Of a DNA stretch of 64,000 nucleotides, positions 25,800-34,170 are shown piece after piece. This stretch comes from Prochlorococcus marinus (lineage in GTDB: Bacteria; Cyanobacteriota; Cyanobacteriia; PCC-6307; Cyanobiaceae), in the NCBI RefSeq assembly GCF_001180305.1, contig NZ_CVSX01000023.1, positions 62,001-126,000 of the forward strand, given 5' to 3'. The notes beneath the pieces are model-generated. The model saw only the letters and a program-made list of their open reading frames with translations. It did not search any database and was not told where the DNA came from. Both the position numbers and the translations under genes were made by a program. Within the stretch, counting starts at the first letter, position 1; every line of letters begins with the position of its first letter.

Positions 25800-27272
25800 A
25801 TGAACAATTTGGAATCTTGGGAAGCTGTGATTGGTTTGGAAACTCATGTACAGCTAAATACGAAAAGTAAAATATTCACATCTGCGTCAACAGCTTTTGG
25901 AGATGCACCAAATACTCATATAGATCCTGTAGTCTGTGGGTTACCAGGAACCCTTCCAGTTTTTAATGAGACTGTTCTTGAGTATGCAGTAAAAACCTCT
26001 TTAGCTTTAAATTTAAATGTTGCAGAACATTGTAAGTTTGATAGAAAACAATATTTTTATCCTGATCTGCCTAAAAATTATCAAATTTCACAATTTGATG
26101 AACCATTAGCTCAAAATGGCTGGTTAGAGGTTGAAATAATTGAAATGGGCAAAGAACCATATATCAAAAAAATTGGTATAGAAAGGTTACATATGGAAGA
26201 AGACGCAGGCAAACTAGTCCATTCAGGTAGTGACAGATTAGCTGGTTCTAAGTATTCTTTAGTTGATTACAATCGAGCTGGAATAGCACTTTGTGAGATT
26301 GTTAGTAAACCAGATATTAGATCAGGTAAAGAGGCATCTGAATACGCTTCAGAGATTAGAAGAACAGTTAGATATCTAGGAGTATCAGACGGAAATATGC
26401 AAGAAGGTTCATTGCGCTGTGATGTTAATATTTCAGTTAGAAGAGGACCTAATGCTCCATTTGGCACCAAAGTGGAAATAAAGAATATGAATTCATTTTC
26501 TGCAATTCAAAAGGCTTGTGATTATGAAATAGCCAGACAGATAGAAGTTTATGAAAATGGAGGAAAAATTTTCCAAGAAACAAGGTTATGGGATGAAGCT
26601 AAGCAATTAACAAAAAGTATGAGAATGAAAGAAGGCAGCAGTGACTATAGATATTTTCCTGATCCTGACTTAGGACCAATTGAAATAACAAAAGCTCAAA
26701 AAGAAATATGGTTAAAAGAACTTCCAGAATTACCTTCAAATAAAAGAAATAAATACGTAAGTGAGTTTGGGTTATCTGCATATGATGCAAGGGTAATTTC
26801 TGATGAAATTAATATGGCAAACTTTTTTGAAGAAACAGTAGCTAATGGTGCTGAGGTCAAACTAGCCTCAAATTGGATAACAAGTGATATTGTGGGTTAT
26901 TTAAAAGCAAATAAACTTAGTTTTAGTGACTTAAAACTTAGTGCTGAAAATCTCGCTGAAATGATTAATATGATTTCGAATAATACTATCAGTGGAAAAA
27001 TTGCAAAAGAAATTTTACCTGAATTAATTGGAAAAAACATTTCTCCAAAAAAATTAGTTAAAGAAAAAGGGTTGGCTATGATATCTGATTCTTCAAGTAT
27101 TTTACCAATAATTGATGAACTTATAACTGAACATCCAGATGAGGTTCAAGCATTTAGAAATGGTAAAACTAAATTGCTTGGTTTTTTTATTGGTCAACTA
27201 ATGAAAAGAACAAAAGGTAAAGCTGACCCTAAACTTGCAAATAAACTCCTTGTAGAAAAATTGAATAGCTAA
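25800..27272 (+). CDS. gatB: Asp-tRNA(Asn)/Glu-tRNA(Gln) amidotransferase subunit B
   Basis: The 490-aa protein opens WEAVIGLETHVQLNTKSKIF, the GatB kinase-domain signature, and contains YFYPDLPKNYQISQFDEP and the YRYFPDPDLGP metal/tRNA-binding segment. A helical YqeY-like tail follows from about 340. GatB phosphorylates and amidates mischarged tRNA together with GatA and GatC, which are not in this window. It is convergent with coaE, four bases apart. Confidence 0.97.
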   Translation: MNNLESWEAVIGLETHVQLNTKSKIFTSASTAFGDAPNTHIDPVVCGLPGTLPVFNETVLEYAVKTSLALNLNVAEHCKFDRKQYFYPDLPKNYQISQFDEPLAQNGWLEVEIIEMGKEPYIKKIGIERLHMEEDAGKLVHSGSDRLAGSKYSLVDYNRAGIALCEIVSKPDIRSGKEASEYASEIRRTVRYLGVSDGNMQEGSLRCDVNISVRRGPNAPFGTKVEIKNMNSFSAIQKACDYEIARQIEVYENGGKIFQETRLWDEAKQLTKSMRMKEGSSDYRYFPDPDLGPIEITKAQKEIWLKELPELPSNKRNKYVSEFGLSAYDARVISDEINMANFFEETVANGAEVKLASNWITSDIVGYLKANKLSFSDLKLSAENLAEMINMISNNTISGKIAKEILPELIGKNISPKKLVKEKGLAMISDSSSILPIIDELITEHPDEVQAFRNGKTKLLGFFIGQLMKRTKGKADPKLANKLLVEKLNS

Positions 27273-27276
27273 TGCT

Positions 27277-27894
27277 TCAAAGAAGCTCTCTTATTGTCTT
27301 GATCCATTTATTTTGATTATCTGAGTTATCTAAAATAATATCTGAAAATTTTCTTTTTTCTTCAAAACTTAATTGAAGATTTATGGATGCATATGCTTCT
27401 TTTTCGCTAATTTTATCTCTTGCGATAAGTCTTTTCTTTTGCAGTTCTTTAGAACATTTAACTAACCATATTTCAGTGCAAATATCTTCAAATTTTGCTT
27501 CAAATAATAATGGAATAACCAATACTATAGTTTGATTATTTTTGTATTGACTGCATTCTTCTATCATTTTTTCTTTTATTAGTGGGTGAAGTAGTTTTTC
27601 TATCCATTCTTTACTTTCTGAATGTTTAAAAATAATGTTCCTTAAAAGTTTTCTGTTTATTGCTCTTTCTGAATTGTTCTTATAATCAATAATTTTATTT
27701 CCAAAATGATCTAAAATTTTCTTATATCCATAAGTGTTTGGTTTGATTAATTCTCTTGATAAATTATCTGCATCCAATATTGGAATGTTTTTATGTTCTC
27801 TAATGTAATTAGTGATGGTTGTCTTCCCACTGGCAATACCTCCTGTTAAACCAATTCTTCTTTGGCTGTTTTTTGATTTTTGAAGAATATCCAT
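27277..27894 (-). CDS. coaE: Dephospho-CoA kinase
   Basis: This 205-aa P-loop kinase starts IGLTGGIASGKTTITNYI (Walker A at 18-26) and has the substrate loop DADNLSRELI and the lid region KRLIARD. It phosphorylates dephospho-CoA, the last step of CoA synthesis. coaX (pantothenate kinase) is at 60315-61010 in the same window, so first and last CoA steps are both present. Confidence 0.95.
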   Translation of the reverse strand: MDILQKSKNSQRRIGLTGGIASGKTTITNYIREHKNIPILDADNLSRELIKPNTYGYKKILDHFGNKIIDYKNNSERAINRKLLRNIIFKHSESKEWIEKLLHPLIKEKMIEECSQYKNNQTIVLVIPLLFEAKFEDICTEIWLVKCSKELQKKRLIARDKISEKEAYASINLQLSFEEKRKFSDIILDNSDNQNKWIKTIRELL

Positions 27895-27969
27895 ATAATT
27901 AATAATAATCTAATTAACTGTTTCTTTAGCATTAAAGAGCAGTTAGTATGAATTAAAATACCTAAAAGT

Positions 27970-29208
27970 TTGAGCCAGTTAGATTCCAATTGGTCGTTAG
28001 TTGATGACAGTAAGGTAACACCCAAGGGATTCCTCTTTGCTGGTATATCTGCTGGATTAAAAGCTTCTAATAAAAAAGATTTAGCACTAATACTTGCTCC
28101 AGAAGGAAGTATTTTTAGTGGGATGTTTACCCAATCAATAGTTCGCGCCTCTTGTGTTGATATTTGTGAAGAAAGGATTAAAACAACTTCAGGTTTTGCT
28201 CGAGCAATAATAATTAATTCTGGCCAAGCAAATGCATGTACAGGAAATCTTGGATTGCAACATTTTCAAATTGCTACAGGAAAGATTGCGGAACTTTTAG
28301 GAATAAAAGAAGAAGAAGTTTTAATGTGCTCAACTGGTGTAATTGGTGTTCCAATACAAATAAATGATTTAGTAAAAAATTTACCGAATTTAGTTAATGA
28401 TTTAAAGGATAATAATTTTCAAAATGCAGCAGAAGCAATTTTAACTACCGATTTGACTTTGAAAAAAGTCTTAATTGAGACGATTATTCAAGGTAGAAAA
28501 ATAAAAATAGCAGGATTTGCAAAAGGTTCAGGAATGATTTACCCCAACATGGCTACAATGCTTGCTTTTCTAACATGTGATGCGGGTATTGAAAAAGAAG
28601 AATGGGACAAAATGATTACAATTGCAGTTAAAAAATCTTTTAATGCAATATCAGTTGATGGAGAGACAAGTACAAATGATTCTTTTGTTGGAATAAATGC
28701 AGGAGAGAAAATTGAAAAAAGGTTTTTCCCAATTATTCAAAAAGGGGTTGATATTGTTTGTCAAAACTTGGCAAAAAATATCGCAAGGGATGGAGAGGGA
28801 GCAAATTGTTTAATAGAAGTTTTGGTTCAAGGAGCAAATAATACTGATGATGCAATTATGGTTGCTAAATCTATTTGTAATTCCGCATTGGTAAAAACCG
28901 CGATACATGGTTGTGATCCTAACTGGGGAAGAATCATTTCTGCTGCAGGTAATTCTGGAGTTAGTTTCAACTTAAATGAGGTTGACTTGTATATAGGAAA
29001 CGCTCAGATTTTGGAAAAAGGTAAGTTAAATAAATATGATTCGCAAAAAGTCACAGACTATATTAAGTCCAGAATGAAGGGTAGATATTTAGTTGATGAT
29101 ATTGTGCAAATTATGATTAATCTAAATTCTGGCGAATCGAAAGGAACAGCTTGGGGATGTGATCTTTCTAAAAAGTATATAGAAATAAACTCAGAATATA
29201 CTACTTAA
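27970..29208 (+). CDS. argJ: Bifunctional glutamate N-acetyltransferase / N-acetylglutamate synthase
   Basis: ArgJ (412 aa) recycles the acetyl group in arginine synthesis. The autocleavage site is GMIYPNMATMLAF with the nucleophilic threonine at 196. Other landmarks are GEGANCLIEV and HGCDPNWGRIISAAG. The start is TTG, with no ATG available before the conserved GFLFAGISAGLK. It precedes a convergent membrane gene, whose stop lies inside the last eight bases of argJ. Confidence 0.96.
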   Translation: MSQLDSNWSLVDDSKVTPKGFLFAGISAGLKASNKKDLALILAPEGSIFSGMFTQSIVRASCVDICEERIKTTSGFARAIIINSGQANACTGNLGLQHFQIATGKIAELLGIKEEEVLMCSTGVIGVPIQINDLVKNLPNLVNDLKDNNFQNAAEAILTTDLTLKKVLIETIIQGRKIKIAGFAKGSGMIYPNMATMLAFLTCDAGIEKEEWDKMITIAVKKSFNAISVDGETSTNDSFVGINAGEKIEKRFFPIIQKGVDIVCQNLAKNIARDGEGANCLIEVLVQGANNTDDAIMVAKSICNSALVKTAIHGCDPNWGRIISAAGNSGVSFNLNEVDLYIGNAQILEKGKLNKYDSQKVTDYIKSRMKGRYLVDDIVQIMINLNSGESKGTAWGCDLSKKYIEINSEYTT

Positions 29209-29443
29209 GTTTAAATAAATCTAATGGCAGATATTCATTTATATAAAGGAAAAATATTGTTAAAGTTCCAATTATGGAGCTTATTAAACTTATAAAAAAG
29301 TTAACTAATAATCCAGATTTTGGAATTATTGTCTCTTTTTTTGTGGGTTTCTCAAAATCAGGGCTATCTACTACTTTTAAGCGCTGATTGGTTGTTGGTT
29401 CTTTAAGTTGTTGGTTTCGGATGAGGGCTTCGAAATCAGGCAT
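29201..29443 (-). CDS. Small membrane protein overlapping parA-like gene
   Basis: From the ATG at 29443 the product is 80 aa, starting MPDFEALIRNQQLKEP. A polar basic N-terminal half is followed by one hydrophobic segment (GLLVNFFISLISSIIGTLTI) near the C-terminus. Its first 67 bp lie inside the 3' end of the ParA-like gene in another frame, implying coupled translation. An ATG at 29467 is an alternative. No family was recognised. Confidence 0.55.
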   Translation of the reverse strand: MPDFEALIRNQQLKEPTTNQRLKVVDSPDFEKPTKKETIIPKSGLLVNFFISLISSIIGTLTIFFLYINEYLPLDLFKLK

Positions 29444-30048
29444 GGAATTTGTGAGGCAATTGAACAATAAGCAGACCAGCCCGTCATTCGACGAGGATCT
29501 GATCTACCTAAATCGTCTACAGCATCAAATACAGCATTGCCTGAGGCTTCTGCTTTATCGAACGCTGAGAGTAAGGGGATAAATGTATCAAAGACATACA
29601 AATCAAAATTCTCTAGAGCTTCTTTGGCTTGTTGCGCTGCTTTTTGTTGTCTAAAATCAACTTTTACTATTACTACTGCATGGTTAACTTTTAAGTTCCT
29701 CAATAAATTAGCTAGTTCAACAGTTAGTTCTACTGATCGTGCTTGTGCAGTGGTTGGTAGGATAACTAAATCTGAGCCATATGCTAAGTGTTTAAGTTCT
29801 TCATGATCACTGCTAGCTTGCCCATCAGTTATTACAATTTCTGATGATCTCGATGCTTTTGCAGCTGAACTGACCGGAAAAACTGGAAATGGAAGATTTC
29901 CTCTTGATGAGTATGCTAATGCTGATCTATTCTTATCTGCATCAACTATGCAAACTTTTTTACCTTCTGAATGCCAAACACTAGCAAGGTGAATACTTGT
30001 ACAGGTCTTGGCCACGCCTCCTTTTTGTCCGCAAACAGTAATAAACAA
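29377..30048 (-). CDS. ParA/MinD-like P-loop ATPase
   Basis: This 223-aa ATPase has a deviant Walker A, KGGVAKT (residues 9-15), followed by CIVDADKNRSALAY (switch region) and LVILPTTAQARSVE. Such proteins position DNA or protein cargo by ATP-driven dimerisation on a surface. No parB or parS-like array is seen nearby, so this is an orphan ParA, more likely for cargo positioning than chromosome partition. Its last codons overlap a small membrane protein gene that may be a partner. Confidence 0.85.
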   Translation of the reverse strand: MFITVCGQKGGVAKTCTSIHLASVWHSEGKKVCIVDADKNRSALAYSSRGNLPFPVFPVSSAAKASRSSEIVITDGQASSDHEELKHLAYGSDLVILPTTAQARSVELTVELANLLRNLKVNHAVVIVKVDFRQQKAAQQAKEALENFDLYVFDTFIPLLSAFDKAEASGNAVFDAVDDLGRSDPRRMTGWSAYCSIASQIPCLISKPSSETNNLKNQQPISA

Positions 30049-30200
30049 TTTTTTATTTTTATTTCTTTTACTTTGTAGAATAATTTCTTAATGTCAAGAG
30101 TAATTGATTTTTAATGCATAAAAATTTATTTTTTCTGAAATATTTTAAGGAGGTTAATATTTTTAGATAACCTTATATAGTTCTTTATTAAAATTAGCTA

Positions 30201-31163
30201 GTGAAGAAAAGAATTGGATTAGGTACTTGGTCTTGGGGGAATAAGCTTTTTTGGAACTATAAATCTACAAATGACGATGATTTACGTGAAACATATAATG
30301 AAGCCTTACAAAGAGGTTTTGATCTAATTGATACCGCAGATTCTTACGGTACTGGCAATCTTCAAGGTAGAAGTGAATCATTAATAGGGGAATTTTTACT
30401 AAATACTCCTTCTACAAAGAAAAAAAGAATTCAAGTAGCAACCAAACTCGCACCTTATCCTTGGAGGATTGGTAATAAAGGGTTTAACAAACCTTTTTTG
30501 AAAAGTTTAGAAAGACTTAATAACAAATTAGATATAGTGCAATTACATTGGTCAACTGCAAAATACAATCCTTGGCAGGAATTAGGACTATTGAATAATC
30601 TTTGCGATTTGAAAGATCAAGGCTTTGATTTTCAAATTGGCTTATCAAATATAGGTCCTCAAAGGTTAAAAAAATTAGTTAATTATTTGTCAATGCGAGA
30701 TCATAGGCTAAAAAGCGTTCAGATTCAGTTTTCTTTACTTGCTCCAGATTTACAAAAACAATATCAAGTAAAAAAAATTTGCGAAAAAAATAATATTGAT
30801 TTCTTTGCTTATAGTCCTTTATCTTTTGGAATTCTTTGTGTTGATCCAGATAAAGACGAAAAAAGAGAAAGTAGTTTTTTAAGAAATGTTTTATTTGAAA
30901 AATATAAAAAACCAACATATGAATTGCGGAGGTGTCTAAAAAGGATTGCGAAGCAAAGATCAGTTTCCCAAGCTCAAGTAGCAATTAATTGGTGTTGTTA
31001 TCAAGGAACTATTCCTCTCGTTGGAATGCGAAAAAAATCTCAGGTTATAGATGTATCTAATGTATTCAAGTGGAATTTAAATAAAAATGAATTTAAAATA
31101 CTTCAGGAGGTTTCAAAAAATTGTTTAAAAAAAATGCCGAAAAATCCTTTTTCGAGTATTTAA
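30201..31163 (+). CDS. Aldo/keto reductase
   Basis: This 320-aa TIM-barrel oxidoreductase has the AKR signature GFDLIDTADSYGTG (Asp and Tyr of the catalytic tetrad), the lysine in VATKLAP and the histidine in VQLHWS. It reduces carbonyls with NADPH. The true substrate is unknown. The start is GTG immediately before KKRIGLGTWSWG, a typical AKR beginning. Confidence 0.88.
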   Translation: MKKRIGLGTWSWGNKLFWNYKSTNDDDLRETYNEALQRGFDLIDTADSYGTGNLQGRSESLIGEFLLNTPSTKKKRIQVATKLAPYPWRIGNKGFNKPFLKSLERLNNKLDIVQLHWSTAKYNPWQELGLLNNLCDLKDQGFDFQIGLSNIGPQRLKKLVNYLSMRDHRLKSVQIQFSLLAPDLQKQYQVKKICEKNNIDFFAYSPLSFGILCVDPDKDEKRESSFLRNVLFEKYKKPTYELRRCLKRIAKQRSVSQAQVAINWCCYQGTIPLVGMRKKSQVIDVSNVFKWNLNKNEFKILQEVSKNCLKKMPKNPFSSI

Positions 31164-31171
31164 TTAAATCT

Positions 31172-31309
31172 TTAGGTAGATATCTTTTTATTTTTTTTTA
31201 TTTGGATATTACTGTTCCATAGTTCAGTGGGAAATTTTTCACCAGTGAATCTAATAACTTTAGGCTTGAGATTTATTATCAATTCATTTAGGTTTTTATT
31301 AGATTCCAT
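31172..31309 (-). CDS. Possible 45-aa small protein
   Basis: A complete minus-strand frame of 45 codons starts MESNKNLNELIINLKPKVIR and ends eight bases after the convergent reductase. Composition is protein-like: KVIRFTGEKFPTELWNS has mixed hydrophobic and aromatic residues unusual for random AT-rich DNA. The Shine-Dalgarno is weak. It lies in the 300-bp interval between the reductase gene and ssrA. No family was recognised. Confidence 0.45.
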   Translation of the reverse strand: MESNKNLNELIINLKPKVIRFTGEKFPTELWNSNIQIKKNKKIST

Positions 31310-31458
31310 TTCGTAAGATTGGAGTTTTTAATAAGTTAAATGAATTTAAAGCTTATCTTGTCAGTATTTATACTTATAAAATTAAAAAATTTTTTTTTAA
31401 TACAAGCAATTGAAGCAATATTTACACGCTAATAAATAATCTATTACAACTTCTTATT

Positions 31459-31486
31459 TAAAAAAGTGGAGTCCTTCCAGACTCCG
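31459..31486 (-). terminator. Terminator-like hairpin at the 3' end of ssrA
   Basis: On the minus strand GGAGTC and GACTCC pair across a 6-base loop (31468-31485), followed by AC and a run of Ts (31459-31465). It may both terminate transcription and form the 3' stem of the coding piece. Confidence 0.65.
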
Positions 31487-31735
31487 CGTATCATTTGGTT
31501 GATAAGGCTGATATAACCCCATCTCCTTTAGGATCAAGCAGCAACTGGTGCTGTCTGACGGGAGAAACTAACGATTTTGTTAGCGTTTGTGTTTTTGCTC
31601 TAACCGAGCCGGCTTCAGTCACCTTCCTTATGTCCCGTCGAAACCATTACAACCCCAAATAGTGGAGTTGAGCGGAATCGAACCGCTGTCCGAAACATCG
31701 GTTGAGATCACCTAGTCCAATTGGACATTTATATT
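31464..31735 (-). ncRNA. ssrA: Two-piece (permuted) transfer-messenger RNA
   Basis: In transcript order the acceptor piece comes first. It contains the T-arm (GCGGTTCGATTCCGC) and the 3' acceptor strand CAACTCC, ending near 31663. After a short excised spacer comes the coding piece, starting GGGGTTG at 31656, whose GGGGTTG pairs with CAACTCC to rebuild the tRNA-like end. The tag frame (31534-31584) encodes ANKIVSFSRQTAPVAA and stops in TGA. This order is the circular permutation known in marine picocyanobacteria and requires cleavage into two RNAs. It rescues stalled ribosomes with SmpB. The exact 5' end of the acceptor piece is uncertain. Confidence 0.92.
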
Positions 31736-31786
31736 CTGACAGGCAAAATGAGTATTGAATAGTTTTTTTATAAAGTTTTATCGTAT

Positions 31787-32911
31787 ATGAATGTAGTTGC
31801 ATCAGTTCCAGAGGGACTAGAGAAATCTTTAGCTGAAGAAATTTTAAATTTAGGTGGCTTTAACATTAATACTTATAAAAGATTTATAAATTTTGAATGT
31901 GATTCTAAAACTTTTTATAGAGTTCATTTCTATTCCAGATTAGCTTTTCGTTTTTATAGAGAAATTGCAACTTTTAATTGCTACGATAAACAATCTTTAT
32001 ATGAGGGCGTTAGAGATTCATTTGATTGGTTAAATTGGTTGCACTTTGAAAAAACTTTTAATGTTCAAGTAACTGGCAGAACATCTTCTTTAAGTCATAC
32101 ACATTTTACTGCTCTTGAAGTAAAAAATTCTATAACTGATTTGCAACAAGCAGTTTGGAATAAAAGATCAAATATTTCTTTAGATAATCCTGATTTTATA
32201 ATTCATCTTCACCTAAATAATGATAAAGCAATTATCAGTCTTCAAAGTAGTTTGGAAAGTTTACACAAACGAGGCTATAGACCAGCAGTTGGAAATGCTC
32301 CATTAAAAGAAAATTTGGCTTCTGGATTGATAAATATGACTCAATGGAATGGCAAAGTCCCATTAATTGATTTGATGTGCGGTTCAGGAACTTTTTTAAT
32401 TGAAGCAGTAAATCAATTTCTTGAAGTTCCCATAAATATTGATCAAGTATATCTTTTTGAGAATTGGTTGGATTTTAGGAAAGATATTTACCTTACGGAA
32501 AAAAATAAGGCAAAAAATAAAATTATCAATTATGAAAAATTACCAACAATAATAGGTTGCGAAATTAATAAAAAGGTTTTTGAGCAGGCGAATGTAAACA
32601 TATCATTGGCTGGACTCGAAAATTATATTGAACTTATAAATAATAATTTTTTAGAACTCCAATTAAAATGCGCACCTGGGATAATTATATGTAATCCTCC
32701 ATATGGCAAAAAATTGGGTAATGAAAATGAATTGATTAGTTTATATGAACAAATGGGAATCTATTTAAAGAATAATTTTTCAGGTTGGGAATTTTGGCTT
32801 CTAAGTGGAAATCCAAAATTAACCAAATATTTGAAAATGAAATCTTCATTGAAAATTCCAGTTAGTAATGGGGGGATAGATTGTAGATGGATAAAGTATT
32901 TAATAAGATAA
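31787..32911 (+). CDS. RlmL/RlmK-type rRNA (guanine-N2) methyltransferase
   Basis: This 374-aa protein of the COG0116 type combines an N-terminal THUMP-like RNA-binding region (about 40-150) with a methyltransferase domain. SAM-binding is shown by LIDLMCGSGTFLIEAV and the catalytic loop by IIICNPPYGKKLG. The NPPY motif and THUMP domain point to N2-methylation of 23S rRNA guanine (E. coli RlmL N-terminal half). The exact target nucleotide cannot be told. It is transcribed away from ssrA. Confidence 0.85.
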   Translation: MNVVASVPEGLEKSLAEEILNLGGFNINTYKRFINFECDSKTFYRVHFYSRLAFRFYREIATFNCYDKQSLYEGVRDSFDWLNWLHFEKTFNVQVTGRTSSLSHTHFTALEVKNSITDLQQAVWNKRSNISLDNPDFIIHLHLNNDKAIISLQSSLESLHKRGYRPAVGNAPLKENLASGLINMTQWNGKVPLIDLMCGSGTFLIEAVNQFLEVPINIDQVYLFENWLDFRKDIYLTEKNKAKNKIINYEKLPTIIGCEINKKVFEQANVNISLAGLENYIELINNNFLELQLKCAPGIIICNPPYGKKLGNENELISLYEQMGIYLKNNFSGWEFWLLSGNPKLTKYLKMKSSLKIPVSNGGIDCRWIKYLIR

Positions 32912-32912
32912 T

Positions 32913-33299
32913 TTATTTTTTGCCAAAAACGGCTTTTGTTGTCTTTCCTAAACCCTCAAATGTTTGAGGAAGATAAGGTCCTTTGGCTAATTTTCCTCCA
33001 AGCTTCAAACTTAAGCCTGCAAGAAATAAATCGATGAATATTATGAGTAATAAATTATATTCAATATTCCAGTTATTATATTTTTTCAGAAAAAGATAAA
33101 AAATAACATGGATGCAAATTAGTACTAATAATAGTAATATGCTTCCAATTGCCAAAAATATTCCGCCACTAATTAATCTTCTTTTTTCTCTATCTACTTC
33201 TTGAAGAGCTATCCTTACATGCAAATCCATCACTGAACTTGCGATGGCTGAAATTCTTGAAGCAGTATTTGCAAAGTTTTTATTTTTTGGTTTTTCCAT
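32913..33299 (-). CDS. Holin-X-like phage-holin superfamily membrane protein
   Basis: From the ATG at 33299 the protein has about 128 aa. A basic amphipathic head (SVMDLHVRIALQEVDREKRRL) precedes two membrane segments (about 44-70 and 82-102 in this numbering). This matches the Phage_holin_3_6 group common in cyanobacteria, which is not evidence of a prophage. A GTG at 33314 would add MAENN and overlap the upstream gene by 14 bp. It follows a companion membrane protein and is probably coexpressed. Function is unknown. Confidence 0.6.
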   Translation of the reverse strand: MEKPKNKNFANTASRISAIASSVMDLHVRIALQEVDREKRRLISGGIFLAIGSILLLLVLICIHVIFYLFLKKYNNWNIEYNLLLIIFIDLFLAGLSLKLGGKLAKGPYLPQTFEGLGKTTKAVFGKK

Positions 33300-33300
33300 A

Positions 33301-33762
33301 TTATTTTCTGCCACTGTTTAAGAGAGTTCCTATTAGTAAACCAATACCAGCCGCAATAGCAATAGATAATAGTGGTTTTTTTCTTATTGGACTTTCTATT
33401 TTTGGTCTAAGAGTATTGTTAAGTTCTTCTAATAACTCTTCTAATTGACCTTCGATAGGTTCAATTTTTTCTGATATCTCCCAATTGTTATCTCGTATTG
33501 AATCAATGATTTCAAATAGTTGGCTTTTTATGCCAATTGCTGAGGTTCCACTATGGCTCGCTATTACTTCAACTAAATCATCAATACTCCCTTTTGTGGC
33601 TTCAAGGGTTTGTTGTGCAATGGTAGGCCATTTCTCTTTTATTAAAGGTATTAAACTGTCAATTTTTTCACGTAACCATTTCTCCGAGATAACTTCTTGT
33701 TGATGAAGTTCAGAGTTATTTTCTTTTTCTTCTAGTTCTTTGGGAGGATGGTAAGTCTCCAT
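33301..33762 (-). CDS. Membrane-anchored protein, DUF883/ElaB-like features
   Basis: This 153-aa protein has an acidic helical body (IEGQLEELLEELNNTLRPKI) followed by a C-terminal segment KKPLLSIAIAAGIGLLIGTLL with a glycine-rich pattern. That layout resembles the ElaB/YqjD family of inner-membrane ribosome-associated proteins, although the similarity is only in layout. It lies directly upstream of the holin-X-like gene and shares its transcript. Confidence 0.55.
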   Translation of the reverse strand: METYHPPKELEEKENNSELHQQEVISEKWLREKIDSLIPLIKEKWPTIAQQTLEATKGSIDDLVEVIASHSGTSAIGIKSQLFEIIDSIRDNNWEISEKIEPIEGQLEELLEELNNTLRPKIESPIRKKPLLSIAIAAGIGLLIGTLLNSGRK

Positions 33763-33949
33763 TATTTAAACTTAATTATTATAAGATTAGACCCTATTTT
33801 CTTAATTTGGAACCCTTATCTTAAAATTGAGCGATTTATATAGATTAAAAACATATAAAAGTTTATTTACATTTTATTTATCTACTCTTTTCTGTAAGAA
33901 GGTTTTGTTAAGCTATTACTGAATTTATTAAATCAGTTTAAATTTCATC

Positions 33950-34087
33950 ATGGATATTACATTTGCATCATTAATTTTTGCATCTCGCACAATCCCTACA
34001 GATTTTGGATTAGTAGCTGCAGCGATCGCTGGAGCTGGAAGCTTGCTATTCATTGCTTTAAGATTCGTTCCTGATGCAAGTAATTAA
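33950..34087 (+). CDS. 45-aa single-membrane-span protein, unknown
   Basis: The frame starts MDITFASLIFASRTIPTDFG and ends with DASN. A central alanine/glycine-rich hydrophobic helix, LVAAAIAGAGSLLFIALRFV, is one membrane span. It resembles small photosystem or thylakoid subunits in size and composition, but I could not match it to psbI, psbM, psbT, petN, psaI or ycf12 by memory. It is the only gene between two operons and looks well conserved by codon use. Confidence 0.6.
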   Translation: MDITFASLIFASRTIPTDFGLVAAAIAGAGSLLFIALRFVPDASN

Positions 34088-34170
34088 ATAACAAGAGCCA
34101 TCTTTAAGAAAACATATTTTTATCTCAACTTTGTTTTGAAAATAGATTCGATTTATTTATAAATTAGATA

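Noticed and set aside
29537-29806. Plus-strand 89-codon frame
   Set aside because: Antisense to the ParA-like ATPase, which has an intact Walker A and switch motifs.
32913-33299. Holin-like protein as sign of a prophage
   Set aside because: The family is common in cyanobacterial chromosomes, and no capsid, terminase, integrase or lysis gene is nearby.
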